Shown here in pieces: positions 16,365-24,882 of a stretch of DNA of 51,918 nt; the first letter of the stretch is position 1; every line of letters begins with the position of its first letter. The DNA is taken from the NCBI RefSeq assembly GCF_017302275.1, contig NZ_JAFLDR010000029.1, positions 1 to 51,918 on the forward strand, given 5' to 3'. A model generated the notes under the pieces. It did not search any database and was not told the DNA's origin. It worked only from the letters and a program-made list of their open reading frames with translations. Position numbers and translations under genes: made by a program. Source of the stretch: Sulfuritalea sp. (GTDB lineage Bacteria; Pseudomonadota; Gammaproteobacteria; Burkholderiales; Rhodocyclaceae).

Positions 16365-17273
16365 ATGGAACGCGCTGAGGCCATCGGTAGCGGCGACACA
16401 TACGCCGAGCGCGACGCGGAAGCGGTGGCGCTGGCCCGGGCCGCCTCGGAAGAAAGGCAGCACCGCGCCAGCGAAGCCCGGCGTCATGCCGACGCGGGTT
16501 TCCTCGATGCCCTGCGACGCAAGCAGGCCGCCGAGGAACTCGCGATCCGCCAGGCGCAGCAACGATCGGAAGCGGACACCGCGGCAGAGGCCGCCGCGGC
16601 CGAGCGCGCCCATGCCGAGCGCATGCTTGAACTGGCGGCCCGCAGCAGGGTCGATGCCGAGGCGCGCGCCCTGGCGGACGCGAAACGCCATGAATTTGCC
16701 GCCGCCGAGCTGGCGAAGGCGACGCGCGCGCGACTGGCGCGCGAACAGGAAGCCGAGTCCATGGCGCGCCAGCGCGCGGATTCCGAGCGCGGCGCGGCGG
16801 AACTGCTGGCGGAAAGGATTCGCGGCGAACAGGCGCTGGAAGCGCGCGTGCTGGCCCGCGTCGCCGCCGAGCGTGATGCCGCCTTGCAGGCGGCACGCCG
16901 CCAGGAGAAGGATGAGGAACTTGCCGACGCTGGCCGGGCGCGGGCGTGCGCCGAGCAGGAACTGGCGCGCCAGGCAGCGGCAAGGCATTCGACGCAGGTG
17001 ACGGTCGCGGAAGCCCAGGCTCCGGCGGGACCGACGGCATCAGCCCGCGTTGAGATTCCGGTGACGAAGAGTGTCCCGCTGCCCGCAGGCAACACGCCCG
17101 AGCCGCGCCGCCGTTGGCGCGCTGTCCTTCTGCTTGGCCTGGGCATGGCGATCGGCGGCGCGGCTTGCTACCTGATCGCGGTGGGCGGCGACAGGTCGCT
17201 TTCCTCTTTTCCCCAAGATGCGTGGCAACTCAAGCTCGATCGAGCCCTGCCGGCACGGTCCGGGAGTCGCTAG
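16365..17273 (+). CDS. Long coiled-coil protein with a C-terminal membrane helix (TolA-like composition)
   Basis: Residues 10-210 are an almost uninterrupted Ala/Glu/Arg/Gln-rich helix (for example ARAASEERQHRASEARRHAD, EELAIRQAQQRSEAD), strongly suggesting a coiled coil. A Pro-rich linker follows (VPLPAGNTPEPRRRWR), then one hydrophobic segment AVLLLGLGMAIGGAACYLIAV near residue 255 and a short polar tail. This would place the long helix in the cytoplasm, tethered at its C-terminus. Composition alone gives matches to TolA or IncA-like proteins, so no function is assigned. The ATG at 16365 is used; a GTG three bases earlier is equally possible. Confidence 0.6.
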   Translation: MERAEAIGSGDTYAERDAEAVALARAASEERQHRASEARRHADAGFLDALRRKQAAEELAIRQAQQRSEADTAAEAAAAERAHAERMLELAARSRVDAEARALADAKRHEFAAAELAKATRARLAREQEAESMARQRADSERGAAELLAERIRGEQALEARVLARVAAERDAALQAARRQEKDEELADAGRARACAEQELARQAAARHSTQVTVAEAQAPAGPTASARVEIPVTKSVPLPAGNTPEPRRRWRAVLLLGLGMAIGGAACYLIAVGGDRSLSSFPQDAWQLKLDRALPARSGSR

Positions 17274-17365
17274 GAAGGTAAGGCGGCAGGGGCAGGGGTG
17301 GCGTGCTACCATTTGCTTGAGGACTTCCGCATTGCCTGAATCGGCGTGTTCAGGAGCCTCCCGCG

Positions 17366-19558
17366 ATGAAACAACAATCCACTTTTCTCCGCCCAGGCAT
17401 CGACAGCACGGTTCGCGGCGATTTTTCCGTGCGTTTTTTCCAGCACGCGATTGCCGCCTTGGTGCTGGGCATCGTGCTCTTCTCCGTCGTCATTCGGGTC
17501 GCGGAGCCGGACCAGACCGGGCGCCTGGTCGGTCCTATGGTAGGCATGGTGCTGCTGGCGGTGATCTGGTGGCTGATCGGTCGTGGCCGGTTGCAGGCGG
17601 CCGCCAACCTGTTCGCCGGCGGCGCGTGGCTGGTGGTCACCAGTATCTGCGTTTTCTTTGGCGGCGTGCACACCGCGATCTTCATCGTCTATCCGCTGCT
17701 GATCGTCTATGTCGGCTGGGCGATAAGCATGCGCGCGGCGGCCCTGTTTGCGGGCCTGACCGTTTCGGCGATCACCGGCCTGGTGCTGGCCGAACACCTG
17801 GGGACGTTGCCGCTGGTGCCGCCGACGCCGCTGTTGGTATTCTGGGTGATCCCGGTCCTGTACGTGAGCGTCGCCCTGGCCCTTGTCGGCTCGCTGGTAT
17901 CGGTTTATCAGCGTCGCGTCGGCGAACTGGAGCGCGAACGGCAATTCTCGGCGGAGATCATCAATTCCCTGCCCGGCATGTTCTACATGTTCGACGCAGA
18001 CGGACGCTTCGTGCGCTGGAATCGCCGGTTCAACGATGCCACGACCTACACCGACCAGGAACTGGCGGCGATGAAGGCCGCGGATTTCTTTCGCGGCGAC
18101 GACAAGAAACGCGTCGCGGAGGCCGCGCGGCGAGTGTTCGCCGAGGGGCTCGCCGATATCGAGGCCGACCTCGCTCCCGCAAAGGGGCCGACCATCCCCT
18201 GCCGCTTCACCGGCGTCCGTGCCACGATAGGAGACGAATCCTTCCTGCTCGGTGTCGGCCTCGACATCAGCGAAAACAGGCGGAACCTGGCCAAACTTGA
18301 GGAATACCGCCAGCACCTCGAACAGATGATCGAGGCACGCACGGCCGACCTGTCGGTCGCCAAGGAGGCTGCCGAAGCCGCCAACCGGGCCAAGAGCACC
18401 TTCCTTGCCACCATGAGCCACGAACTGCGCACGCCGATGAACGCGATCATGGGCATGACCAGCCTGGCGATGCGACGCACCATGGATGCCCGGCTGCTGG
18501 ACCACCTCGAAAAGATCGACCATGCCTCGCACCACCTGCTGGCGGTGATCAACAGCATCCTCGACATCTCCCGGATCGAGGCCGATCGGCTGGTGCTGGA
18601 ACAGATCGACTTCACGCCGGCGGCCGTGCTGGAAAAGCTGCCGGCGCTGATCGGCTACAAGGCGGCGGAAAAAGGCCTGACGCTGGAGATCGACGTTGCG
18701 CCCGAGGCGGAACGCCTGAGCTTGCGAGGCGACCCGATGCGCGTCGGCCAGGTCCTGCTCAACCTCGCCGACAATGCCGTCAAGTTCACCGAGCGGGGCA
18801 AGGTTGTCGTACGCCTGCGACTGGCCGGGGATGCCGCGGACCATGTGCTGTTGCGCTTCGAGGTCGAGGACACGGGCATCGGCATTTCGGAAACGGACCG
18901 GAAGCGGGTGTTCGCCGCCTTCGAACAGGCCGACGGCTCGATGACGAGGAAGTATGGCGGCAGCGGCCTGGGACTGGCGATCAGCCGGCGCCTCGCGCGG
19001 CTGATGGGCGGTGACATCACGGTCGACAGCCGGCCGGGCGAGGGCAGTTGTTTCGTGTTCACCCTGCTCTTGCCCAGGTCGACGGGTGCCGTCGCGCCAG
19101 CGCCGACTTTTGGACCCGGGACGGCCGGCGACCGGCTGAGGAACGAGTTTTCCGGCATCCGGGTCCTGCTGGCCGAGGACGAACCGGTGAACGGCGAAGT
19201 CGCACGGACGCTGCTGGAGGCCCAGGGACTGGTGGTCGATGTCGCTGTCGACGGTGTCGAGGCCGTGGCGCTGGCGCGGCAGACACCGTACGCACTGATC
19301 CTGATGGACATCCAGATGCCGAACCTGAACGGCGTTGACGCGACGCGGGCGATCCGTGCGTTGCCGCCCCACGCGCGCACGCCTGTCCTGGCCATGACGG
19401 CGAACGCCTTTGCCGAAGACCGCAAGGTCTGCCTTGCCGCCGGCATGGACGATCACCTGCCCAAGCCCGTCATTCCGGATCGCCTGTATGAGGCGGTGTT
19501 GACCTGGCTCTTGCGTGCGCGCGCGCCGACGGTTTCCGGCACGGCCGCGGCGCGATGA
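17366..19558 (+). CDS. Hybrid sensor histidine kinase with N-terminal multi-helix membrane domain
   Basis: The 730-residue protein has about six membrane helices (20-190), a PAS domain (200-310, SAEIINSLPGMFYMFDADGRF), a coiled linker, the phospho-acceptor helix MSHELRTPMNAIMG near 352, an HATPase domain (NAVKFT, DTGIGIS, GGSGLGLAIS, about 450-570) and a receiver (VLLAEDEPVN, LILMDIQMPNLNG, about 600-720). The membrane domain clearly resembles that of the kinase at 24883. It has AGGAG ahead of its ATG. The domain order points to phosphorelay signalling from a membrane cue. The target is unknown. Confidence 0.87.
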   Translation: MKQQSTFLRPGIDSTVRGDFSVRFFQHAIAALVLGIVLFSVVIRVAEPDQTGRLVGPMVGMVLLAVIWWLIGRGRLQAAANLFAGGAWLVVTSICVFFGGVHTAIFIVYPLLIVYVGWAISMRAAALFAGLTVSAITGLVLAEHLGTLPLVPPTPLLVFWVIPVLYVSVALALVGSLVSVYQRRVGELERERQFSAEIINSLPGMFYMFDADGRFVRWNRRFNDATTYTDQELAAMKAADFFRGDDKKRVAEAARRVFAEGLADIEADLAPAKGPTIPCRFTGVRATIGDESFLLGVGLDISENRRNLAKLEEYRQHLEQMIEARTADLSVAKEAAEAANRAKSTFLATMSHELRTPMNAIMGMTSLAMRRTMDARLLDHLEKIDHASHHLLAVINSILDISRIEADRLVLEQIDFTPAAVLEKLPALIGYKAAEKGLTLEIDVAPEAERLSLRGDPMRVGQVLLNLADNAVKFTERGKVVVRLRLAGDAADHVLLRFEVEDTGIGISETDRKRVFAAFEQADGSMTRKYGGSGLGLAISRRLARLMGGDITVDSRPGEGSCFVFTLLLPRSTGAVAPAPTFGPGTAGDRLRNEFSGIRVLLAEDEPVNGEVARTLLEAQGLVVDVAVDGVEAVALARQTPYALILMDIQMPNLNGVDATRAIRALPPHARTPVLAMTANAFAEDRKVCLAAGMDDHLPKPVIPDRLYEAVLTWLLRARAPTVSGTAAAR
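19098..19110 (+). repeat. Dispersed 13-bp motif, copy 3
   Basis: Exact core with upstream GCCGTCGCGC. It sits in the kinase gene in the linker between ATPase and receiver domains, in the frame that reads APAPTF, followed by TTGGACCCGG, which resembles the flank of copy 6. Confidence 0.7.
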
Positions 19559-20020
19559 TCAATCCGTAGCGGCGATCCAGTCGGCGGCGGCTTCCAGTGC
19601 CGCCGCGAGGTTGTCTTTTGCGGCGGCGCTCAGTGGCTCGCCGAGTTCGAAGCGCTCGGCGCGGATCGCCAGCAGCCAGCACGGCGGTGGCTCGCCGTCG
19701 TCGATATCGGCAAAGACCTTGAGCACGGCCTGTGGGCTCATGGCGTGGGTGGTGAAGCTGGTATCGCGCGCGGCCTCGATGCGGGCCAGTGTATAGGGCG
19801 GGGCGGCGTCGAGGCTGGCATCGACGAACAGCACGCGTCGGCGGCCCTGCAGGTCGAGCGCGTGTTCCACCTGCAACTGGAAGTCCGTGAGGCAATCGAT
19901 CGCGCCCCATTCCGGGTGCCGTGCCGCGAGCGCGATGAAGTGTTCGACGAACAGCGGCCCCAAGGCATCGTCGCCGCGGCTGGGATTGCCCCAGCCGAAG
20001 ACCAGCGTCGGTGAAATCAA
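19559..20020 (-). CDS. hoxW: [NiFe]-hydrogenase maturation protease HoxW-like
   Basis: The 153-residue protein begins LVFGWGNPSRGDDALGP, the GxGN..R.DD.xG nickel-site motif of the HyaD/HybD peptidases (Asp near residue 17 as ligand), and later has VDASLDAAPP near 68. These enzymes cut the C-terminal tail off the large subunit after nickel is inserted. The start is probably TTG, overlapping the hoxH stop (TTGA), with the motif beginning within ten residues. Last gene of the hox operon and dedicated by position to HoxH. Confidence 0.85.
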   Translation of the reverse strand: MISPTLVFGWGNPSRGDDALGPLFVEHFIALAARHPEWGAIDCLTDFQLQVEHALDLQGRRRVLFVDASLDAAPPYTLARIEAARDTSFTTHAMSPQAVLKVFADIDDGEPPPCWLLAIRAERFELGEPLSAAAKDNLAAALEAAADWIAATD

Positions 20021-21507
20021 ACGACTTCCCGCGTCAGCCCGCGATGGTCGCGCGTGGCCGCGTCAATCACCGTGCCGTCGGCGCCGACTATGGCCACTTC
20101 CAGCGGCATCTGTCCCAGGGCATGGGTGGCGCAGGACAGGCAGGGGTCGAAGGCGCGGATGGCGATCTCGATGTGGTTGAGCAGGCCCTCGGTGACCTCG
20201 ACGCCGTCGAGGTATTGCCTGGCCACTTCCCGCACCGCCGTGTTCATCGCCTGGTTGTTGTGCGTGGTGGAGACGATCAGGTTGGCGCGGATCACCTGGT
20301 CGTTCTCGTCGACGCGGTAATGGTGGATCAAGGTGCCACGCGGCGCCTCGATGACGCCGACGCCGCGCTCCTGACGCTCGCCGGTGGCCATGAGTTCGGT
20401 GCCGGTGATGTCGTCGTCGTGCAGCAGGTCCTTGATGCTCTCGGCGGCGTGCAGCATTTCGATCATGCGCGCCCAGTGATAGCCCAGGGTCGCGCCGGCG
20501 GCACTGCCGCCGTCGAAGGCGAGGAAGGTTTCGCGTTCCTTGTCGGCCAGCGGTGTCGGGATGCTGTCGCACATCGTGACCCGTGACAGCGGACCGACGC
20601 GGTAGGAGCCGTCCTCGGTGCCCAGCGCCTTGAAGTATGGAAACTTCATGTAGGACCAGGGTTTGACGTCCTCGGCGATGACATCCCAGTAGCGGCCGTA
20701 GTCGAAGTGGTCGAACAGGGTCTTGCCCTCGATGTCGCGCGCGCGCAGGCCACCGTGGTACAGGTCCATGGCGCCATCGGCCCGCACCAGGCACATGCCG
20801 GCGGAGCGGAAGCGGCCGAAGGCGTTGTACTCGGCGAGGTTCTGCTCGAACAGGCCGCGGATGATGCCGACGGCCTCGCGGCTCCAGGCCACCATCTGGT
20901 AGATGTCCTTGAGCAACTCCGCGCGCTCCTCGGCGGCAAGCGACTTGTTTACCCCGCCCGGAATCGAGCCCGTGCCATGCACGCGCTTGCCGGCGGTCAT
21001 GCGGATCACCTCCTGGCCGTACTTTCTCAGCAGCACGCCTTTCTTCGCCACCTCGGGGTGGGCCGCGACCACGCCGACGATATTGCGGGAGGCCGGGTCC
21101 GAGCCGAAACCGAACAGTAGGTCGGGCGATGAGAGGTGGAAGAAGTGCAGGGCATGCGACTGCAGGATCTGGCCAGCGTGCATCAGGCGGCGCATTTTCT
21201 CGGCGGTGGACGTTAACTGCTTGACGCCGAGGATCATGTCCAGCGCCTTGGATGCCGCGAGGTGGTGCGAGACCGGGCAGATGCCGCACAGGCGCTGCAC
21301 CATCACCGGCACTTCCCAGTAGGGGCGGCCCTGGATGAATTTCTCGAAGCCACGGAATTCGACGATGTGCAGGCGCACCTGGTGCACCTTGTTGTCGTCG
21401 TCGAGCAGGATGGTGACCTTGCCGTGGCCCTCGACCCGCGATACCGGATCGATGGCGACGCGGCGCAGCTTTTCGGGGTGCCTGGCGGTTTCGAGTTCGA
21501 ATGTCAT
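20017..21507 (-). CDS. hoxH: NAD-reducing [NiFe] hydrogenase large subunit HoxH
   Basis: The 496-residue protein has both nickel-binding cysteine pairs: RLCGIC (C74, C77) and DPCLSCATH (C456, C459). The 34 residues after His462 are the tail removed by the maturation protease, whose gene follows. DPVSRVEGHGK near residue 20 is the usual N-terminal signature. With HoxF, U and Y it forms the soluble cytoplasmic bidirectional hydrogenase that couples H2 and NAD+/NADH. A degenerate relative of the dispersed motif lies in the tail coding region (around 20077-20099). Confidence 0.95.
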   Translation of the reverse strand: MTFELETARHPEKLRRVAIDPVSRVEGHGKVTILLDDDNKVHQVRLHIVEFRGFEKFIQGRPYWEVPVMVQRLCGICPVSHHLAASKALDMILGVKQLTSTAEKMRRLMHAGQILQSHALHFFHLSSPDLLFGFGSDPASRNIVGVVAAHPEVAKKGVLLRKYGQEVIRMTAGKRVHGTGSIPGGVNKSLAAEERAELLKDIYQMVAWSREAVGIIRGLFEQNLAEYNAFGRFRSAGMCLVRADGAMDLYHGGLRARDIEGKTLFDHFDYGRYWDVIAEDVKPWSYMKFPYFKALGTEDGSYRVGPLSRVTMCDSIPTPLADKERETFLAFDGGSAAGATLGYHWARMIEMLHAAESIKDLLHDDDITGTELMATGERQERGVGVIEAPRGTLIHHYRVDENDQVIRANLIVSTTHNNQAMNTAVREVARQYLDGVEVTEGLLNHIEIAIRAFDPCLSCATHALGQMPLEVAIVGADGTVIDAATRDHRGLTREVV

Positions 21508-21525
21508 GATGGTGTCGTACCCAAC

Positions 21526-22095
21526 TTAGTCGTAGTGGAGCAGCCCGTGGCCCAGCGTTGGCGTGCGGCCGGCGAGCAGGTCGGTCAGCAGTTTCCAGAA
21601 GGCGTCGGCGGGCGGCGGGCAGCCGGGCAGGAAGTAATCCACCTTCACCACTTCATGGATCGGGTGTACCTTGTTCAGCGGCAGCGGCAGTTCCGGGTCA
21701 TTGGGAATGCCGGCGCGGCCAAGCAGGTATTCGGTCTGGTACACCTCCTCAAGGATGTCGCGCAGGTCGAGGTGGTTGCGCTGGGCCGGCAGGCCGCCGT
21801 TAATGGCGCAGGCGCCCACCGCCACCAGGATCTTGCAGTTCTTGCGGAATTCGCGCAGCACGTGCACGTTCTCGGCGTTGCACAGGCCGCCTTCGATGAG
21901 GCCGAGGTCGCAGGGACCGCAGTGCTTGATGTCGGTCAGCGGCGAGCGGTCGAACTCGACCAGTTCCAGCAGCTTGAGGATGCGCTCGTCGATGTCGAGG
22001 AAGGACATGTGGCAGCCGAAGCAGCCGGCGAGGCTGGTGGTGGCGACCTTGAGCTTTTTCGCCGCGACCGGCGCGGCAGTCATGGGCGCGTTCAT
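21526..22095 (-). CDS. hoxY: NAD-reducing hydrogenase small subunit HoxY
   Basis: The 189-residue protein carries the proximal [4Fe-4S] ligands TSLAGCFGCHMSFLD (C25, C28), CGPCDLGLIEGG, VGACAINGG and LPGCPPPAD. It is the short form typical of group 3d hydrogenases, with no Tat signal, so it works in the cytoplasm. It links the nickel site of HoxH to the diaphorase module. The ATG overlaps the hoxU stop by four bases. An 18-bp gap leads to hoxH. Confidence 0.94.
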   Translation of the reverse strand: MNAPMTAAPVAAKKLKVATTSLAGCFGCHMSFLDIDERILKLLELVEFDRSPLTDIKHCGPCDLGLIEGGLCNAENVHVLREFRKNCKILVAVGACAINGGLPAQRNHLDLRDILEEVYQTEYLLGRAGIPNDPELPLPLNKVHPIHEVVKVDYFLPGCPPPADAFWKLLTDLLAGRTPTLGHGLLHYD

Positions 22096-22811
22096 GGCGC
22101 GGTCTCCTTCAGGGGTTCCTTGACCTGTTCGTTGATCGGCGCCTTGTCGTAGCGGCGCTCGCCGATGGGCACGGCGAATCCCTTGCGCTTGGGCAGGATC
22201 ACGCCGACCGGGCAGATATGGGCGGCGCGGTCGGTGAGAGCGAAGTTGGTGTCGGCCAGCCTGCCCGATTCGCTGTTGATGTGGATGCGGCGGCCGAGGA
22301 TTCCGCGTCCGCCCATGGCGAAGACGTTTTTCTTGTCCACGTCGCGCGAGGCGGTGACGCACAGGCTGCACATGATGCAGCGGTTGAAGTCGAGCAGCAC
22401 GTCGGGATGCGAGGCATCGACCGGGCGGTCGGGATAGAACATGTCGAAATGCGGCGACATCATCTTCAGCTCGTAGGCCGTCGCCTGCAGAGTGCAGTTG
22501 CCGCTCTTTTCGCAGGAGGGGCAGAAGTGATTGCCCTCGACGAAGAACATCTGCAGCAGGGTGCGGCGCTTGTCATCGAGTTCGGCGGTACGGTTCTCGA
22601 CGCTCATCCCGGCCTGGGCTTCCATGGTGCAGCTGGAGCCGAAGCGGCCGTTGGCCTTGACGGTGCACAACTTGCAGGAGCCATGGGCCGGAAAATCCGG
22701 ATGCCAGCACAGGTGGGGGATATACACGCCCGCCGCCTTGGCGGCCTGCATGATGGTTTGCCCCGGCGTGAAGGCGATGTCTTCGCCGTCGAGCTGAAAG
22801 GTCGGGCTCAT
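22092..22811 (-). CDS. hoxU: Hydrogenase diaphorase subunit HoxU
   Basis: The 239-residue protein resembles the N-terminal part of NuoG. It has a [2Fe-2S] set (CWHPDFPAHGSCKLC...SSC, residues about 34-62), the His-ligated cluster loop HFCPSCEKSGNC near 97-108, and CIMCSLC near 147 with a final CP further on. It carries electrons between HoxF and HoxY. Overlaps with both neighbours are ATGA, which is consistent with fixed stoichiometry. Confidence 0.94.
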   Translation of the reverse strand: MSPTFQLDGEDIAFTPGQTIMQAAKAAGVYIPHLCWHPDFPAHGSCKLCTVKANGRFGSSCTMEAQAGMSVENRTAELDDKRRTLLQMFFVEGNHFCPSCEKSGNCTLQATAYELKMMSPHFDMFYPDRPVDASHPDVLLDFNRCIMCSLCVTASRDVDKKNVFAMGGRGILGRRIHINSESGRLADTNFALTDRAAHICPVGVILPKRKGFAVPIGERRYDKAPINEQVKEPLKETAP

Positions 22812-24607
22812 GTCGTTTCCTCGTTGCTCAGGTGGGCGGCGGCATCGTCGCGCCCGGTCATCTGCCTGGCCTGCGACAGCGCGGCGTCGAGGTCGAAGGC
22901 CGGTTCGTAGTCGAGCGACTTCAGGCGCCGCTCGTAGGCCGGGCGGAACTTGTTGAGCGTGTCGAACACCGGGTTGCAGGCCGAGTTGCCCAGCCCGCAG
23001 TGGCTGGCGCCCTGCATCACGCGGTGCAGCTTGAACAGCTCGTTGATGTCGTAGGGCGAGCCCTGGCCGCGCGAAATCTTGTCCATCATGTTGCGTACCA
23101 GGGTCGTGCCGACGCGGCAGGGGGTGCAGAAGCCGCAGGACTCGTGGGCGAAGAAGTGGGCGAAGTTGCGCGCCACCTCGAACAAGTCGCGCGTCTCGTC
23201 GAAGACCATGAAGGCGCCGGCGGTGGGCAGGTCCTCGAAGGCGATCCTGCGGCCGAATTCTTCGGCGGCGACGCAAATGCCGGAAGGCCCGGAGATCTGC
23301 ACCGCCTGCGAATCCGTGGCGCCGCAGTCCTCCAGCACCTGGCGCACCGTGACGCCATAAGGATATTCATAGATGCCGGGGCGCTCGCAGTCGCCGCTCA
23401 CCGAGAGAATCTTGCTGCCGGCGGACTTCTCGGTGCCATGCCCCGCGTACCAGGCGCCGCCATGCGCGGCGATCAGGCAGGCTGCGGCAAGGGTCTCGAC
23501 GTTGTTCACCGTGGTCGGCTGGTCGAGGTAGCCGCGCGTGACGGGGAAGGGCGGGCGGATGCGCGGCCGGCCGGGCTTGCCTTCGAGTGATTCGATCAAC
23601 GCCGATTCCTCGCCGCAGACATAGGCGCCTGCGCCAAGGTGGATCTCGATATCGAAGTCGAAGCCCTTGCCGAGGATGTTGGCACCGAGCAGTCCTGCCG
23701 CACGCCGTGCCGCCAGCGTCGACTCCATGGGTTCCAGCAGGTAGCGGTATTCGCCGCGCAGGTAGATCAGGCCCTTCTTCGCGCCGACCACATAGCCGGC
23801 GATGCTCATGCCTTCGAAGACGAGGTCGGCATACGAGTTCAGTAGCACGCGGTCCTTGAAGGTGCCGGGCTCGCCCTCGTCGGCGTTGCACACCACGTAA
23901 TGCGCCGGACTTCCGCCTGTGCCCACCGCGTTGCGGCAGGCCTCCCATTTCATGCCCGTTGAGAAGCCCGCGCCGCCGCGGCCGCGCAGCTTGCCGGCCT
24001 TGATTTCGTCGAGCGTGCCCTGCGCTCCGCGCTCCAGCGCCGTCTTCAGCGCCTGCCCGTTGCTCAGTTCGTGGCCGAGCAGGATGTCCTTGCGCCGGAT
24101 GTTGTCCTCGACCTCGAACCATTCGGCCGGCCATTCGGCGACGGGCTTCTGCTCGCGGATCAGTCCGACCAGCTCGCCGAGCCGTGCCTGGGTCATGCGG
24201 GGTATGGCGCGGTAATTGACCAGAACCGCCGGGCCCTGGTCGCACATGCCGGTGCAGGACGTCGTGTTGACGCTGACCAGACCGTCCTCGGAAACACGGC
24301 CGGGTTCGAGCCAGAGCTTCTTGCACATCGCGTCCATCAGGTCGGTGTTGCCCAGCATGCGGTCGGTGATGTTGTCCGACCAGAGCACGCAATACTGGCC
24401 ACGCGGCCGGGTGTGGAAGAAGCTGTAGAAGGATGCCGTGCCACTGACCTCGGCGCGCGGCCGGCCGATCCCGGTGGCGATGCGGCTCAGGGTGGCCGGC
24501 GACAGCCAACCCAGTTGCTCCTGGGTTTCTCGCAGGATCTGCACCAGGCGCGTGCCATTGCGATCGTGGCGATCGAGAACGGCGTCGATTCGGGAGAAAT
24601 CGGTCAT
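22808..24607 (-). CDS. hoxF: Hydrogenase diaphorase subunit HoxF (NuoE-NuoF fusion)
   Basis: The 599-residue protein joins a NuoE-like thioredoxin fold (1-150; cysteines in GQYCVLWSDN and TTSCTGMCDQGP) to a NuoF-like core. The core has FMN-binding GRGGAGFSTGMKW near 213, the NADH loop GAGAYVCGEESALIESLEGK near 328 and the [4Fe-4S] ligands ESCGFCTPCR...SHCGLG near 495-540. This fusion is the form in Ralstonia-type soluble hydrogenases and replaces a separate HoxE. It is the first gene of the operon. The promoter must lie in the 275-bp gap shared with the divergent kinase gene. Confidence 0.94.
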   Translation of the reverse strand: MTDFSRIDAVLDRHDRNGTRLVQILRETQEQLGWLSPATLSRIATGIGRPRAEVSGTASFYSFFHTRPRGQYCVLWSDNITDRMLGNTDLMDAMCKKLWLEPGRVSEDGLVSVNTTSCTGMCDQGPAVLVNYRAIPRMTQARLGELVGLIREQKPVAEWPAEWFEVEDNIRRKDILLGHELSNGQALKTALERGAQGTLDEIKAGKLRGRGGAGFSTGMKWEACRNAVGTGGSPAHYVVCNADEGEPGTFKDRVLLNSYADLVFEGMSIAGYVVGAKKGLIYLRGEYRYLLEPMESTLAARRAAGLLGANILGKGFDFDIEIHLGAGAYVCGEESALIESLEGKPGRPRIRPPFPVTRGYLDQPTTVNNVETLAAACLIAAHGGAWYAGHGTEKSAGSKILSVSGDCERPGIYEYPYGVTVRQVLEDCGATDSQAVQISGPSGICVAAEEFGRRIAFEDLPTAGAFMVFDETRDLFEVARNFAHFFAHESCGFCTPCRVGTTLVRNMMDKISRGQGSPYDINELFKLHRVMQGASHCGLGNSACNPVFDTLNKFRPAYERRLKSLDYEPAFDLDAALSQARQMTGRDDAAAHLSNEETT

Positions 24608-24789
24608 GGATGAACCTCGGATGAATGGCCTGCGGAACGGCTAGTGCATTGCAGCATATCGCCTTTAAATACATGCAGCTTAATCTGGATCAAGACTTCT
24701 CCTCGAACAGAACCTTGACGGCCGCGACCGCGTGAAGTTGATTGGCGCGAATGGCTGCGAAGCGGCAATCGGTGTCATATTACGTTTGT

Positions 24790-24795
24790 TATAAT
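24790..24795 (+). promoter_or_regulatory. Consensus -10 element ahead of the large hybrid kinase
   Basis: A perfect TATAAT lies in a short AT-rich patch 88 bp before the chosen kinase start. No good -35 is seen at 17 bp, so an activator may be needed. Its position argues against translation starting at the upstream ATG at 24742. The rest of the hoxF-kinase gap (24608-24882) shows no other clear site. Confidence 0.45.
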
Positions 24796-24882
24796 TTACC
24801 GATTTCCAAAGTGGGTAATTCACCCGACAGCAACGCGCGTCCGGCTGCAACAGGACCGGCGCGAAACCATCCAGACTACTTC

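Noticed and set aside
24742-24882. Upstream start for the large kinase at 24742
   Set aside because: The extra 47 codons overlap a perfect TATAAT and show no homology. The ATG at 24883 fits better.
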